A stretch of DNA of 62,252 nucleotides. It comes from a virus. A model generated the notes under the pieces. It searched no databases, was not told the origin of the DNA, and saw only the letters and a program-made list of their open reading frames with translations. Both the position numbers and the translations under genes were made by a program. This document shows, piece by piece, positions 38,047 to 47,159 of this stretch (its first letter is position 1; every line of letters begins with the position of its first letter). The stretch covers positions 1-62,252 of IMG/VR virus record IMGVR_UViG_3300025913_000006, one strand, 5' to 3'.

Positions 38047-38441
38047 GCGGTATTCGATCAATCCCACCGTACGTGCAAGCCTTTGGGGAGAATCCCGAAT
38101 TCCCCGCTGGCCCGCTCGCTGAATTGCCATATGGCCCAGAAGCATATTCGATCAACGTAATGGCCGAACGCGATTTCCTTCGCGATGCGTTCCTACTGGT
38201 GATTACCGCTCGTCTGAACCGACGCGACATTGCGCGGGTTAAATATTTCCTAACCCCGAACGGATGGGCAAAAGCAGGGGATGGCGCAACCGCTGGCCCC
38301 ACGCTGTTCGTTCCGCATGAGTGCGTGACGGTTGATGTGCCGGATACGCGCCGGATCGTAGAACTCGAAGCTCGCATCAAGGCATTAGAGCGAGCCCTGT
38401 ATCACGCTGAGGCACGAATTGAAGAGGCGAAGACCGCGTGA
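38043..38441 (+). CDS. hypothetical protein, 132 aa
   Basis: ATG 38043 (ATGA). Pro-rich N-terminal half (PEFPAGPLAELPYGPEAY), then a helical/basic centre and a C-terminal coiled coil (RRIVELEARIKALERALYHA). Unrecognised. Confidence 0.6.
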   Translation: MSGIRSIPPYVQAFGENPEFPAGPLAELPYGPEAYSINVMAERDFLRDAFLLVITARLNRRDIARVKYFLTPNGWAKAGDGATAGPTLFVPHECVTVDVPDTRRIVELEARIKALERALYHAEARIEEAKTA

Positions 38442-38839
38442 TCTACGAAACCCAAGAGCAGTTAAACGAAGCCCTTACGCTTTGGCAAGAGCGGCTTCAG
38501 TTGAGGGATTGGACAATTCGCGCGACTCTCGTTTCGCCGCGTGAACTTGAGGATGCTGACGGTGATATACACGTCCACATCCCGCTAAAGGCCGCGTTCA
38601 TTCGAATATGCACAGAGCAGCACGATAAGGCGAAGCTGATTACGGAAATGGATCAGGAACGCGCTTTGGTTCACGAGTTGATTCACATTCACATGGAACC
38701 TCTTTGGCCCGAAGACGCCGCCACGGATAGTCTTGAATGGCGAATGGCCGAGCAGGCCACGCAAGCGTTGACATTGAGTGTTATCGCAGCGTGGCACCAA
38801 GATTTGGCCGCAGGGCGAAAGGTGATCCAAGGTGCTTAA
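38438..38839 (+). CDS. HExxH metalloprotease-like protein, 133 aa
   Basis: GTG 38438 (GTGA). ERALVHELIHIHMEPLWPED contains a consensus HExxH zinc-binding motif with a following His, as in SprT-like and small phage metallopeptidases. A downstream Glu (AEQATQALTLS helix) could be the third ligand. Its position directly before the portal allows a maturation-protease role, but such short proteins are also called only 'HELIH proteins'. Confidence 0.65.
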   Translation: MIYETQEQLNEALTLWQERLQLRDWTIRATLVSPRELEDADGDIHVHIPLKAAFIRICTEQHDKAKLITEMDQERALVHELIHIHMEPLWPEDAATDSLEWRMAEQATQALTLSVIAAWHQDLAAGRKVIQGA

Positions 38840-40730
38840 AATCCCCGAGAACAAGCACGAGCAGATAGCAAAGGCTATCTGCGCCGACATTCGCGAATCA
38901 GAGCGTCAAAAGTCTGAGCTTGTCGAGCGATGGATTAGGCTCCGCGCGATTCACGATTGCGAAGAAAATACATCGCAGGTTCAGCTAATCGAGGGCATGA
39001 AACCGTACATGATCCCCTTGTCTCGCACAAAGGCAGACAGGATTCTTGGGGCGGTTGTTGATGGCATCACTGGGTTAAACCCTTACGTCCAAGCCTACGA
39101 CCAAGGGAATCTGAACGATAACCTTGATGACGTCGTTGCCGACTTAATGACCCTCGCGGAGGACGCAGGTGACGTACAAGCAATCAGAGAGGGAGTAGAG
39201 GACGCAATCCTCACCAACTGCGGTGTGTGGCGCATACGACCGTTAATTGACGAGCCTGCGTACGATTCGCCTCAGTCCGATGAGATCGGAGGAAACGCGA
39301 CGCGTCTTGATTGGGAGTCAATCGACCCGCTAGACGTTTGCTGCTACCCTCCGTATTACGGAACGTTCGCGGCGGCGAAAACCGTTGGGCATCGTTGGTC
39401 AGAACTTCTTTACCGAGTCAAAGACCAAATGGAGGGCAAGAACCCTCGCTACTTCAAATACGATTTGAAGGGCGGCGATGACCCAGGAAACAGACACCGA
39501 ACACCTGACGAAGAAATCGAAGGCGTCTATTCCCCAAACGAAGTCGCAGACGGCTTTGTAGACCTTTGGGAAGTCATCACGGAACTTGACATCAAAGGCG
39601 ACGGCAATCGTAAGAAATACCTTTGCATCGTCGCGTTCTCGGAAGAGAAGCTACTTTCGATTCAGGAGTATCCGTACAAGATCCCGTGGTACATCGAAGT
39701 CCGAACGAACCGAGAGAGGAAGAAGATTTTCCCGTCGTCTTCGGTCATGCAGCGTTGTCAAGGATTGCAGCTTGCCTACTCTGATTCCATGACGGCAGGC
39801 ATTCAAGCGTTCTTTGCATCTTTAGGTCCGATCATCCTTTTAAGCGGCGGTGGCGCGATGGCGAAAGTCTCGCAAGCAAAACCGTTCATGATGGTTGAGG
39901 TCCCCGCCGAAGTAAAGATTCAGACCGTCACATCTACCCCTAATCTTCAAGAGCTTCCGTTCGTCACCGAGAAGATAGAAGAGACGATGGACGCTCTAAC
40001 TGGGATTGGCAGAACGGGCACAGGGCAGCAATTACCGCCGTCTACGACCGCAACTGAGGTAGACGCCATTACAGCCGCTCAGAACGAAGCCAAGGACCAA
40101 TACACGCAGGTTGTAGCCGGTTCGGTTGAAAGGGCAATGAATCTTCTGTATGAGTTCTATCAGATTCATTACGACGACCTGAAGAAGCAATACGGTGATA
40201 AATTGGTAGCTGACGGAGCGTTCATCAAGAGTCGAACCCCTCAGTTAAAGGTCAACGGGAAGAACGGCTCTCAGAATTCGTCTTTGGTTCTTCAGAAGCT
40301 TCAAATGCTACTGAACCTGATAAGCAACTCCCAGAATAACGGCGCGTCACCCAAGTACGACATCGGGAAGATTATCGACCAAATGGCGCAGTTGCTTGAC
40401 CTTCCATTTTCTCTTTCGAGGTTGGAAATGGATCAAGCCCCCGCCCAACCGGCTCAGCCCAATCAGCCCCCACCGGGCGATATGGCCCAAATAATGGCCA
40501 TCCTCACTCACCCTGAAGTAGTGCAACTTTTATTGCAGGGTGAACCATTGCCGCAGATTCTACAGACATTACAAAATGGACCCCAAAGCACTCCGCAAGA
40601 TAGCAGTGTCCCTCCATCAGGCCCAGGTATCGGCCCCGCAGTTGAAGGAGTTCCACCGAACGAGCCCAATCCTTCAGGCTTACCACCAATACCTAACGTT
40701 GCTCCTTCAGGAGAACCGCCGCCTATGTAG
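38832..40730 (+). CDS. portal protein, P22-like
   Basis: A 632-aa protein; GTG 38832 overlaps the preceding gene by 8 nt. Helical N-terminus, conserved blocks PYMIPLSRTKADRILGAVVD, LDWESIDPLDVCCYPPYYGT and TATEVDAITAAQNEAKDQYT, and a Pro/Gln-rich C-terminal tail of about 120 residues. Length and block order resemble P22-type portals, the dodecameric DNA channel at one capsid vertex. The tail is overlapped by another gene in a different frame from 40576. Confidence 0.88.
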   Translation: MLKIPENKHEQIAKAICADIRESERQKSELVERWIRLRAIHDCEENTSQVQLIEGMKPYMIPLSRTKADRILGAVVDGITGLNPYVQAYDQGNLNDNLDDVVADLMTLAEDAGDVQAIREGVEDAILTNCGVWRIRPLIDEPAYDSPQSDEIGGNATRLDWESIDPLDVCCYPPYYGTFAAAKTVGHRWSELLYRVKDQMEGKNPRYFKYDLKGGDDPGNRHRTPDEEIEGVYSPNEVADGFVDLWEVITELDIKGDGNRKKYLCIVAFSEEKLLSIQEYPYKIPWYIEVRTNRERKKIFPSSSVMQRCQGLQLAYSDSMTAGIQAFFASLGPIILLSGGGAMAKVSQAKPFMMVEVPAEVKIQTVTSTPNLQELPFVTEKIEETMDALTGIGRTGTGQQLPPSTTATEVDAITAAQNEAKDQYTQVVAGSVERAMNLLYEFYQIHYDDLKKQYGDKLVADGAFIKSRTPQLKVNGKNGSQNSSLVLQKLQMLLNLISNSQNNGASPKYDIGKIIDQMAQLLDLPFSLSRLEMDQAPAQPAQPNQPPPGDMAQIMAILTHPEVVQLLLQGEPLPQILQTLQNGPQSTPQDSSVPPSGPGIGPAVEGVPPNEPNPSGLPPIPNVAPSGEPPPM

Positions 40731-40866
40731 CGTGGCCGATGCAGATTTAGATTTGCGTCGCTATCAAGGTGCTTGCATAATATTGGGTAGGATTATCGAC
40801 GGGGCCGTCATCGAACATCTCGCGGACGCTCTTTCGGAGTTAGAAAAGGAAAAGCTACATGCCTGA
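40576..40866 (+). CDS. hypothetical protein overlapping the portal 3' end, 96 aa
   Basis: ATG 40576 gives a frame that overlaps the portal gene by 155 nt. The product is a plausible helical protein (ALRKIAVSLHQAQVSAPQLK, then DLRRYQGACIILGRIIDGAV) and its second half matches a small helical protein often found after portals. A later start (GTG near 40734) would avoid the overlap and give about 44 aa. No ribosome site supports ATG 40576. Confidence 0.55.
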   Translation: MDPKALRKIAVSLHQAQVSAPQLKEFHRTSPILQAYHQYLTLLLQENRRLCSVADADLDLRRYQGACIILGRIIDGAVIEHLADALSELEKEKLHA

Positions 40867-41482
40867 AGACATCATTTCTTTTGAAGATCCAGAAGTAGAG
40901 GAAACGGAGACTCCCGAAGAGGAAGTAAAACCGGAAACTCCTTCATACGTGACGATGGCGCAGTTTGACCAGAGCATGGGCAAACTTGCGGACCTAATCC
41001 AAACTCTCGTTCCGAAAGCCCCGAGTGCTCAAAAGCAAGCGGAAGATCCTACGTGGGAAGAGAAGATTTACACCGCCGCCGCCGAAAAAGCTACGGCGCA
41101 GATCATGGAAGTCAACCGGCCCATGATGCTTAGCGGTCTCATTCAAAAGATCGCAGGGTCTTATTCTGAAGACGTTCAATCTCAGCTTGAGGGCCTAATC
41201 TCTCACCTTAACGGCGCTCAACTGTACAACGTGACCCAGAACCCTGCCGACCTTAAACAGCTTCGCCTTATGGCCGCGGGACTTCATTCCGAAGCACAAG
41301 AGAAACCAGATCCGAAGAAGAAGGAAGAAAAGGTTAAAGCCCCGGTCTCTTCTCCGTCTGGTTCCGTAGGTGCGGCGACGATCAACGAAAGCGACCTAGC
41401 TAACGAATATTGGCGTAACTTCTCCGATGTACCCGGTTTCACTAAGGACATGGCAAAGCGAATGGCTAAGGACAACGCGTAA
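40859..41482 (+). CDS. scaffolding protein candidate
   Basis: 207 aa, acidic Glu/Pro-rich N-terminus (EDIISFEDPEVEETETPEEE), a long helical middle (MLSGLIQKIAGSYSEDVQSQ) and a basic C-terminal tail. Position between portal and capsid, composition and helical content are typical of internal scaffold proteins. No sequence signature proves it. Confidence 0.7.
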   Translation: MPEDIISFEDPEVEETETPEEEVKPETPSYVTMAQFDQSMGKLADLIQTLVPKAPSAQKQAEDPTWEEKIYTAAAEKATAQIMEVNRPMMLSGLIQKIAGSYSEDVQSQLEGLISHLNGAQLYNVTQNPADLKQLRLMAAGLHSEAQEKPDPKKKEEKVKAPVSSPSGSVGAATINESDLANEYWRNFSDVPGFTKDMAKRMAKDNA

Positions 41483-41877
41483 TGGCAACTGAAGCACCTC
41501 CCAAGCGCGGGCGACCCGCTAAGACTCATTCCGAACCAAAGTCGGATACTCGAACCGTGACGATGGGGAAGACGGCGGAAGAAGTTGATTTCCCTCGCCT
41601 TCAGAACTACAAGAACATGGGTTACGAGATCAAGGATGACGGGTATCAGTACGTCATGACCGGTTCTCAGAAAGAGTTCGAGGCTCGGCAGAAAGGTTAT
41701 CAGAGACAGGCCATTGCACAAGCCGAACGAGTTAGTGACCCTCGCGACCATGAGGGAGACAACAGTAAGGAGAGGACGATTTCGCGGACGTCTCGCGTAC
41801 AGATGACTGCCGATCAGATTCTAGGGAACGAGAACGTTGCTCCAGATATTGACGACGAGGATTTCGTAAACCCGTAA
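41482..41877 (+). CDS. hypothetical basic protein, 131 aa
   Basis: TAATG overlap at 41482. N-terminal PPKRGRPAKTHSEPK is AT-hook-like; the C-terminal half is charged with an acidic end (PDIDDEDFVNP). Between scaffold and capsid genes. Function unknown, possibly head assembly or DNA interaction. Confidence 0.6.
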   Translation: MATEAPPKRGRPAKTHSEPKSDTRTVTMGKTAEEVDFPRLQNYKNMGYEIKDDGYQYVMTGSQKEFEARQKGYQRQAIAQAERVSDPRDHEGDNSKERTISRTSRVQMTADQILGNENVAPDIDDEDFVNP

Positions 41878-41934
41878 GGTTTCACGGCGCAATCATGCGC
41901 AATTGTTAGACAATCATTCTCTAGGAGAACAGAC

Positions 41935-42498
41935 ATGCAACCAGGCGTTTTCAATGGATTCACGCGGCTCCGCCCCGCGATTGGTTTCACTGAGTTCACA
42001 GTAATCGAACTCCCCGTAAACGCGTCTCAGACGATCAAGTTTTACGATTTTCTGTCTACGTCCAGCGGTAAGGTGAGCCAAGCAATTGCGCTTCCGACTG
42101 CGGGAACGTCTACGCTGTCTGGCGGCAATCTTCCTATCACGGGAGTTGCGACCGCTCCGATTACGACCGATGCCAGTGGCAACGAAACGGCAGGTGGTCA
42201 GACTCGCACCACGACCACAGTAGCGATCTTCAATGACGACCTGAACGTTCTGTTGCAGTGCGCCACGACCAATGGTGCGTCGCAGACTCTTGCGAACTAC
42301 ACCCAGGGAACGGCGTATCAGTTAGGGCGTTTTCAAAATGCTGGCGGAACGGCAAGTTGGTACTTCCTTTCGCCCACGACCACGAACGGGGAAATGGTCT
42401 TTATAGAGATCCCCCAGGACCTAAAGGGTTCCACATCCACCTATCCGGCTGTTTGGTGCAAGGCGGCGTTCTCCGCTACGGTTCGGCAGTTCGCGTAA
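41935..42498 (+). CDS. capsid-associated beta-rich protein, 187 aa
   Basis: AGGAGA lies about 7-12 nt before ATG 41935. Thr/Ser/Ala-rich with short strands; TVIELPVNASQTIKFYDFLS and WYFLSPTTTNGEMVFIEIPQ. Position immediately before the major capsid gene suggests a head decoration or cement protein. Family not recognised. Confidence 0.65.
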   Translation: MQPGVFNGFTRLRPAIGFTEFTVIELPVNASQTIKFYDFLSTSSGKVSQAIALPTAGTSTLSGGNLPITGVATAPITTDASGNETAGGQTRTTTTVAIFNDDLNVLLQCATTNGASQTLANYTQGTAYQLGRFQNAGGTASWYFLSPTTTNGEMVFIEIPQDLKGSTSTYPAVWCKAAFSATVRQFA

Positions 42499-42508
42499 GG
42501 AGTAAGAC

Positions 42509-43417
42509 ATGGCACGAATTGAATCTATCTCGCTCCCATTTCAGCACGCCGGTCTCGACCGGATTGTTGAGCTTTATCGCGACAAGCTTCCCAAGCGATA
42601 CCCCGCGTTCAACCACATCATCACGAATAAGCAGGCTTACTACCGGATGGCCCAGGAAGGTGACTTCCCCGCCGCGACGGTAATGAACCAGGGCACGGGC
42701 GTTTCGTTCGAGGACTACAAGACGGGCCCGTACAAGGACTTCACGGGAATCAAGCGCGGTATTGGATTCGCGGTTGCTCGTGAGGTTGTGGAGTCGGACG
42801 TTTATGGCGTCGTCAAGAAAAGAGGTCCTAAGATGGCGCGGGCGATGGTCCGCACTATTGAGGCCGACATGGCGAACCAGATGAACCTTGCTACGTCCAC
42901 GGTGGTTACCCCTCCGGACGGCGTTGCGTTGGCTGGAACCCACACGTACGACGGCGGAACGTTCTCTAACGTCATCACGGGCAACCCTGCGTTGTCAATC
43001 ACTGCTCTTGAGCAAGCTATTCAAGAGATGATGATTCAACCGTCGCAAACGGGTGACTTCCTCATGCTGGATGGTCCGTACAACCTCTTGGTTCCCCCTC
43101 AGTTGTACATGCTCGCCAAGCGACTTGTAGACACCACTCGCGGTTTGCCTCAGACGCTGAACAACGACATTAACGCCGTGAACTCACTCGGGTTCATCAA
43201 GGACGTTATCGTCAACCCGTTCTTCACGTCTCCCACTGCGTGGATGCTTGTTGTGGCCGACGACGAAGAGAATCCTATGAAGATGCTCAACCGTCGCGAC
43301 TTCGACACCCAGGAAGAGTTCGACAAGGTGAAGGACGTTCAGATTGTAGTTTGTACGCAGATTTGGGCGCGCATGCTCCAAGACTGGCGCGGGTCGTGCT
43401 ACTCCGCCGGTCAGTAG
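42509..43417 (+). CDS. major capsid protein
   Basis: A 302-aa protein with features of HK97-fold capsids: an N-terminal helical arm, an E-loop-like stretch (VSFEDYKTGPYKDFTGIKRG), helices (MARAMVRTIEADMANQMNLA) and a C-terminal A-domain region (FDKVKDVQIVVCTQIWARML). No N-terminal cleavage region is obvious. The ribosome site (AAGGAG) is good. Location after portal and scaffold is standard. Confidence 0.85.
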   Translation: MARIESISLPFQHAGLDRIVELYRDKLPKRYPAFNHIITNKQAYYRMAQEGDFPAATVMNQGTGVSFEDYKTGPYKDFTGIKRGIGFAVAREVVESDVYGVVKKRGPKMARAMVRTIEADMANQMNLATSTVVTPPDGVALAGTHTYDGGTFSNVITGNPALSITALEQAIQEMMIQPSQTGDFLMLDGPYNLLVPPQLYMLAKRLVDTTRGLPQTLNNDINAVNSLGFIKDVIVNPFFTSPTAWMLVVADDEENPMKMLNRRDFDTQEEFDKVKDVQIVVCTQIWARMLQDWRGSCYSAGQ

Positions 43418-43444
43418 ACTTTGTTTCAATAGGAGGTAATTAAC

Positions 43445-44431
43445 ATGCCAGGGGAAGGAACAACGTTTGCCGGGAAGCTGCTGGTGCTCCAAGCCGGTCA
43501 CGCTACTGGTGGCCTTGCATTCAAGGAGGGCACTCCAAACGGAGGCCCTTACCAATCCGTCATCTACAACTTTCAGACTGGAGGGTCTAACGGCCTTCTC
43601 GCTGATGTCTTGTTTGGTCAGACTGCGAACCTGACGATCCTATCTGACGCCGCTGTGCCTAAGAGTCAGCGGCTCTATCCGACTAGTGTCGATCTTGAGG
43701 TCAGCGGACCAACTGCATGGGCAGGCGGCACGGCGGTTATTCTTCAGGACTCGGCGGCTTATCCGTTTGCGTATTACCCGTTGGTTGCGCTTCAGGGGAT
43801 GCAGACTATCAAGCTTCCGGGCTCTCAGCGCTTTGCGGCACTTGCCCCTACGGTGGCTTCGTATGCTGCGGGAGTCATGACGTTCGCGGCGTCTACCTTC
43901 ACGGGGACGAACTCGATTGCCAATACTCCATTCCGGGTTATATCGGGGACTGGGGCCGGGCAGACGGGAATCGTCAGCGCGAATACGACCACGACAGTAA
44001 CGCCGGTTACCACTCTCTTGACTGCGCTCGATAACACGTCCGTGGTTCAGTTCTACTACTGGATTGCGACGGCAGGGGCGGCAACAACCATCACGGCGTC
44101 CAACGGAACGTTTGTGGCGAACGCTCTCAAGCAGGGTTACTCGGTGGTTATCATCGCTGGTACGGGAGCGGGTCAGGTGCGAGCCATCACGGCTAACACT
44201 TCCACGGCTCTTACTGTAGCGACTTGGGACACGAACCCAGATAACACGTCCATTTTCGCAGTGACAACCAATCCTGCGCTTATGGGTTCCGTGGATTTGG
44301 GAATCTCGTCTAAGGCCGCTTACGGGTCGGTTCAATCGTCAACCGGTACGGGTATCGTTGCAGCCCTCCTTGGGACGTTTTCGGGTGGTTCCCCGATCCG
44401 TCTCTTTGGTTCGGGATATGCTAACTACTAA
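43445..44431 (+). CDS. head decoration/virion protein with internal repeats, 328 aa
   Basis: GGAGG precedes ATG 43445 by about 8 nt. Beta-rich and nearly devoid of Lys/Arg. Two copies of a motif of about 80-90 residues each contain a V-x-x-GTGAGQ core followed by ANT-rich strands (about residues 165-205 and 235-275). Such repeats fit surface decoration or short head fibres. Stop overlaps the next start (TAATG). Confidence 0.65.
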   Translation: MPGEGTTFAGKLLVLQAGHATGGLAFKEGTPNGGPYQSVIYNFQTGGSNGLLADVLFGQTANLTILSDAAVPKSQRLYPTSVDLEVSGPTAWAGGTAVILQDSAAYPFAYYPLVALQGMQTIKLPGSQRFAALAPTVASYAAGVMTFAASTFTGTNSIANTPFRVISGTGAGQTGIVSANTTTTVTPVTTLLTALDNTSVVQFYYWIATAGAATTITASNGTFVANALKQGYSVVIIAGTGAGQVRAITANTSTALTVATWDTNPDNTSIFAVTTNPALMGSVDLGISSKAAYGSVQSSTGTGIVAALLGTFSGGSPIRLFGSGYANY

Positions 44432-45237
44432 TGATCAATGCTCCTAGTAGCTTTCTTGGGATGAACCTCGGAAACGGGGGACAGACTCAACCCCAGAGTA
44501 CAGGGAATGTATTCTCGCCGCAAGGGTTGAAGGCTCAGGAGAAGGCGTACGGGACGGGTGGAGATAATCCGCTCGCCCCGATTGCGCGTGAAAGCCAAGC
44601 TGGGCTCTACGGTGGGATTGCACAGGGAACACAGTTCGCCAACAATCTAGAACCTCAACGAGAGGGGATTCTTAACAACATGCTGGGTTACCAGTCGGTT
44701 GGGGGAATTCAGAGCGAAGCAGCAAGAGCGGCGAACGCGATCAATCAGAACGCCGCTCAGTCTGGCAATAGGGCGGCTTTGGCGCTACAAGGTATGGGTT
44801 ACAGTTCAGGTGCGGCAGGTGGTGCTTTAGCTTCTTCGTATCAGCAAGGCGCGAATCAGGTCAACGCGTCGAACCAACATTTTTACGACCCGGCTTACAT
44901 TTCGTCTGTGCTTCAAGGTGCATACGGGACAGTGTTGCAGGGTCAGCAAAACCCATTACTTCAGCAAGCTGCGGCACTTGAACCCATTATAACTGGGCAG
45001 AACGCTACTAATTACGCTCAGCGAGGTCAGGGTCTTTTAGGTGCTATCGCTCCCATCGCAGGGCAAATCATGGGCGGTCCTCTTGGGTCTCGTCTCTTGG
45101 GTGGAGGATCTAGTTCGCAAGGACCATCAACCGTTTACCCTCAAGACGTTGGCGCGGGTCCTACTTATAGCGGATCGCTGTATCCTTCGCAAAACACTCC
45201 CGGTCCTTGGGCTGGCGGGTATGTACCTTATCAGTAA
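44431..45237 (+). CDS. ejection/internal virion protein candidate, 268 aa
   Basis: Gln/Ala/Gly/Asn-rich with little charge, no membrane segment until a Gly-rich hydrophobic region (GAIAPIAGQIMGGPLG). This composition is typical of P22/T7-type ejection proteins that leave the virion with DNA. Follows capsid genes and precedes two similar larger proteins. Confidence 0.6.
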   Translation: MINAPSSFLGMNLGNGGQTQPQSTGNVFSPQGLKAQEKAYGTGGDNPLAPIARESQAGLYGGIAQGTQFANNLEPQREGILNNMLGYQSVGGIQSEAARAANAINQNAAQSGNRAALALQGMGYSSGAAGGALASSYQQGANQVNASNQHFYDPAYISSVLQGAYGTVLQGQQNPLLQQAAALEPIITGQNATNYAQRGQGLLGAIAPIAGQIMGGPLGSRLLGGGSSSQGPSTVYPQDVGAGPTYSGSLYPSQNTPGPWAGGYVPYQ

Positions 45238-45250
45238 GGGATAATGAGAT

Positions 45251-47158
45251 ATGGGCCTCAACGCCACTCTTTTAGGTGCTCAGTTAGCGGGCGCGATGGC
45301 GCAAAACCCTATGTCGGATCAAGGAACGCAAGGCATTCCCTACGTTCCTTCTCAGGCCCCACAGCCTTATAACTTTGTACAACAGCCCGCGCCGCAAGGC
45401 CCTGGCCCGTGGGCACCTTCCGATACGGGCCCCTACGCTCCAAAGCTAGACGCGGCCACCATCGGCACGTCTGAACCACCGCAACAAACTCCGGTTCTTC
45501 CGGCAGTTCCTAAGAAGTCGGACGTAGGGCCATTTATCGGAGCAGACAAATCAAACCAGAACGCGAAATCGGATCAGGTTTTCAATCAGGTGTCCGATTT
45601 GTACTCTGGCGTTGCTCCAGAAGCTCCGAGCATCACGAGTGACTTAAAGCAACCGACGCCCGACACAAATCAATCGCGTCTCGATACGCTACTAAATTCG
45701 GCACCCAAGGAAGACCCACGAATTCAGGTGGCTAGGGATGCGGCCACGGCACTACTGTCAAAGCTAGACCCAAACTCGGAAACCTTTCTCGCTCCTCCGA
45801 AGTATCCGGGGATGAGCATTGGTCAAGCGTTGGTAGGTATTGCAGGCGCTCTTGCAACTCAGAGTAACCCCCACGCTCAGTTTGTGGCCCAGTACATACA
45901 GAGTCTCGGTAACGCGGTTCAGCAGCAGTACGGCAACACGTTGCAGGGTTGGCAAGTAGCTCGCGAAGCGATCAAGGATCAGGCCCAGAACCTTCTAGGT
46001 CAGGCGAGTTCTTTACAGAACTACCAAGCTGAGATTTACAAGGCCAACATCGGACCTTACGGAAGAGGTTTGGTTGCGGACATGAACAACCAAGGCAAGT
46101 TGAACGTTGCTCAGATTCAACAGGCCGGTTTGCTTCAAAGAAATCTCCAAACGAACAACTCCCGCGAGACGGTTCAGGCTTTAAGGGACTTCAACAACGC
46201 ATCATCGTCGCCAGAACAACGCAAATTAGCATGGGCGGCTGTAGTTAAGTCTGACCCTCGTTACGAGCAGATTGACCCGCAGGTGGTACAGGCAGGATTG
46301 GACACGCCGTCTGGGAAGTTCCTTCTTGAGAAGGCGCAGGCGCAGAACCAAGGGGCATTGTCAACGCTAAACACCGCTAAGGCGGCGACCGAAACGGCGT
46401 TGCTTCAGCCCAGGATTGACGACTATAAAGCCAAGTTCGATCTTCAAGAAGGAGGGGCGTTTGCGGCTCTCCAAAAAGGGTTCAACCTTGACGCCGAAGC
46501 CAAAAAGACAATCGAGCAGACCAAAGAAATGCCCGAACAGTTGGCGAACCAAACGATCACCGCCAAGGCTACGGCGCAAAGGTCGCAGGCTTACGCGGAT
46601 AACATCGCGAATACGGCACAGTACCAGAAAGGTTTGCTTCAGATCGGAAACGACAAGTTGACCCTTCAGCAGGCAGCGGATTTAGCGAATGCCGGTAAAG
46701 CATCCGCTCAGTCTTTGGCGAATCAAGCAACCGCAGTTAGAGCCCAGGGTCAGAAGATGATTCAAGGCGCGGCGGCGTTGGGTGACACTGAAGCACAGGC
46801 GGACCAAATCGCGCAGGGCAATAGGCTTCTTGGTACGGCAAACTCCCTTCAGCAGCAAGCTAAAGCAACGTTTGATTCTGCTAGCAAGGCGCTATCAAAG
46901 GTTCAGTTTTACAACGATAAGGGCAATCCGTCACCGGCTCAGACACTTGCACCCAAAGCGACTGGTACTGGATCGAACGCCGTGAATCAAGCCAACGCGG
47001 CTACGCCTTTGAGTTTCGCCGGTATCTCGATTGACCGAAGCAACCAAGAGCAGGTGAACGAGTATCTTCGCGCGCAGGATGCGATTTCAAAAGGCAAATC
47101 CCCTGACGCGGTGATGTCTCTGTTTAAGCAGAGGATGAAGACTCTACAGGGAGGGTGA
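45251..47158 (+). CDS. large Gln/Ala-rich internal virion protein, 635 aa
   Basis: N-terminal 100 residues Pro-rich, then long helical regions rich in Gln/Ala (ALRDFNNASSSPEQRKLAWA, KASAQSLANQATAVRAQGQK). No catalytic motifs. Likely an ejection protein working with the neighbours on both sides. The start ATG 45251 is weakly supported (AAGGGATAATG). Confidence 0.6.
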   Translation: MGLNATLLGAQLAGAMAQNPMSDQGTQGIPYVPSQAPQPYNFVQQPAPQGPGPWAPSDTGPYAPKLDAATIGTSEPPQQTPVLPAVPKKSDVGPFIGADKSNQNAKSDQVFNQVSDLYSGVAPEAPSITSDLKQPTPDTNQSRLDTLLNSAPKEDPRIQVARDAATALLSKLDPNSETFLAPPKYPGMSIGQALVGIAGALATQSNPHAQFVAQYIQSLGNAVQQQYGNTLQGWQVAREAIKDQAQNLLGQASSLQNYQAEIYKANIGPYGRGLVADMNNQGKLNVAQIQQAGLLQRNLQTNNSRETVQALRDFNNASSSPEQRKLAWAAVVKSDPRYEQIDPQVVQAGLDTPSGKFLLEKAQAQNQGALSTLNTAKAATETALLQPRIDDYKAKFDLQEGGAFAALQKGFNLDAEAKKTIEQTKEMPEQLANQTITAKATAQRSQAYADNIANTAQYQKGLLQIGNDKLTLQQAADLANAGKASAQSLANQATAVRAQGQKMIQGAAALGDTEAQADQIAQGNRLLGTANSLQQQAKATFDSASKALSKVQFYNDKGNPSPAQTLAPKATGTGSNAVNQANAATPLSFAGISIDRSNQEQVNEYLRAQDAISKGKSPDAVMSLFKQRMKTLQGG

Positions 47159-47159
47159 T

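Noticed and set aside
45447-45470. Short DNA similarity to the repeat at base 8-31 (DAATIGTS versus DAAAIGTS)
   Set aside because: About 23 nt with two mismatches, in unrelated coding contexts; most likely chance or codon-level coincidence.
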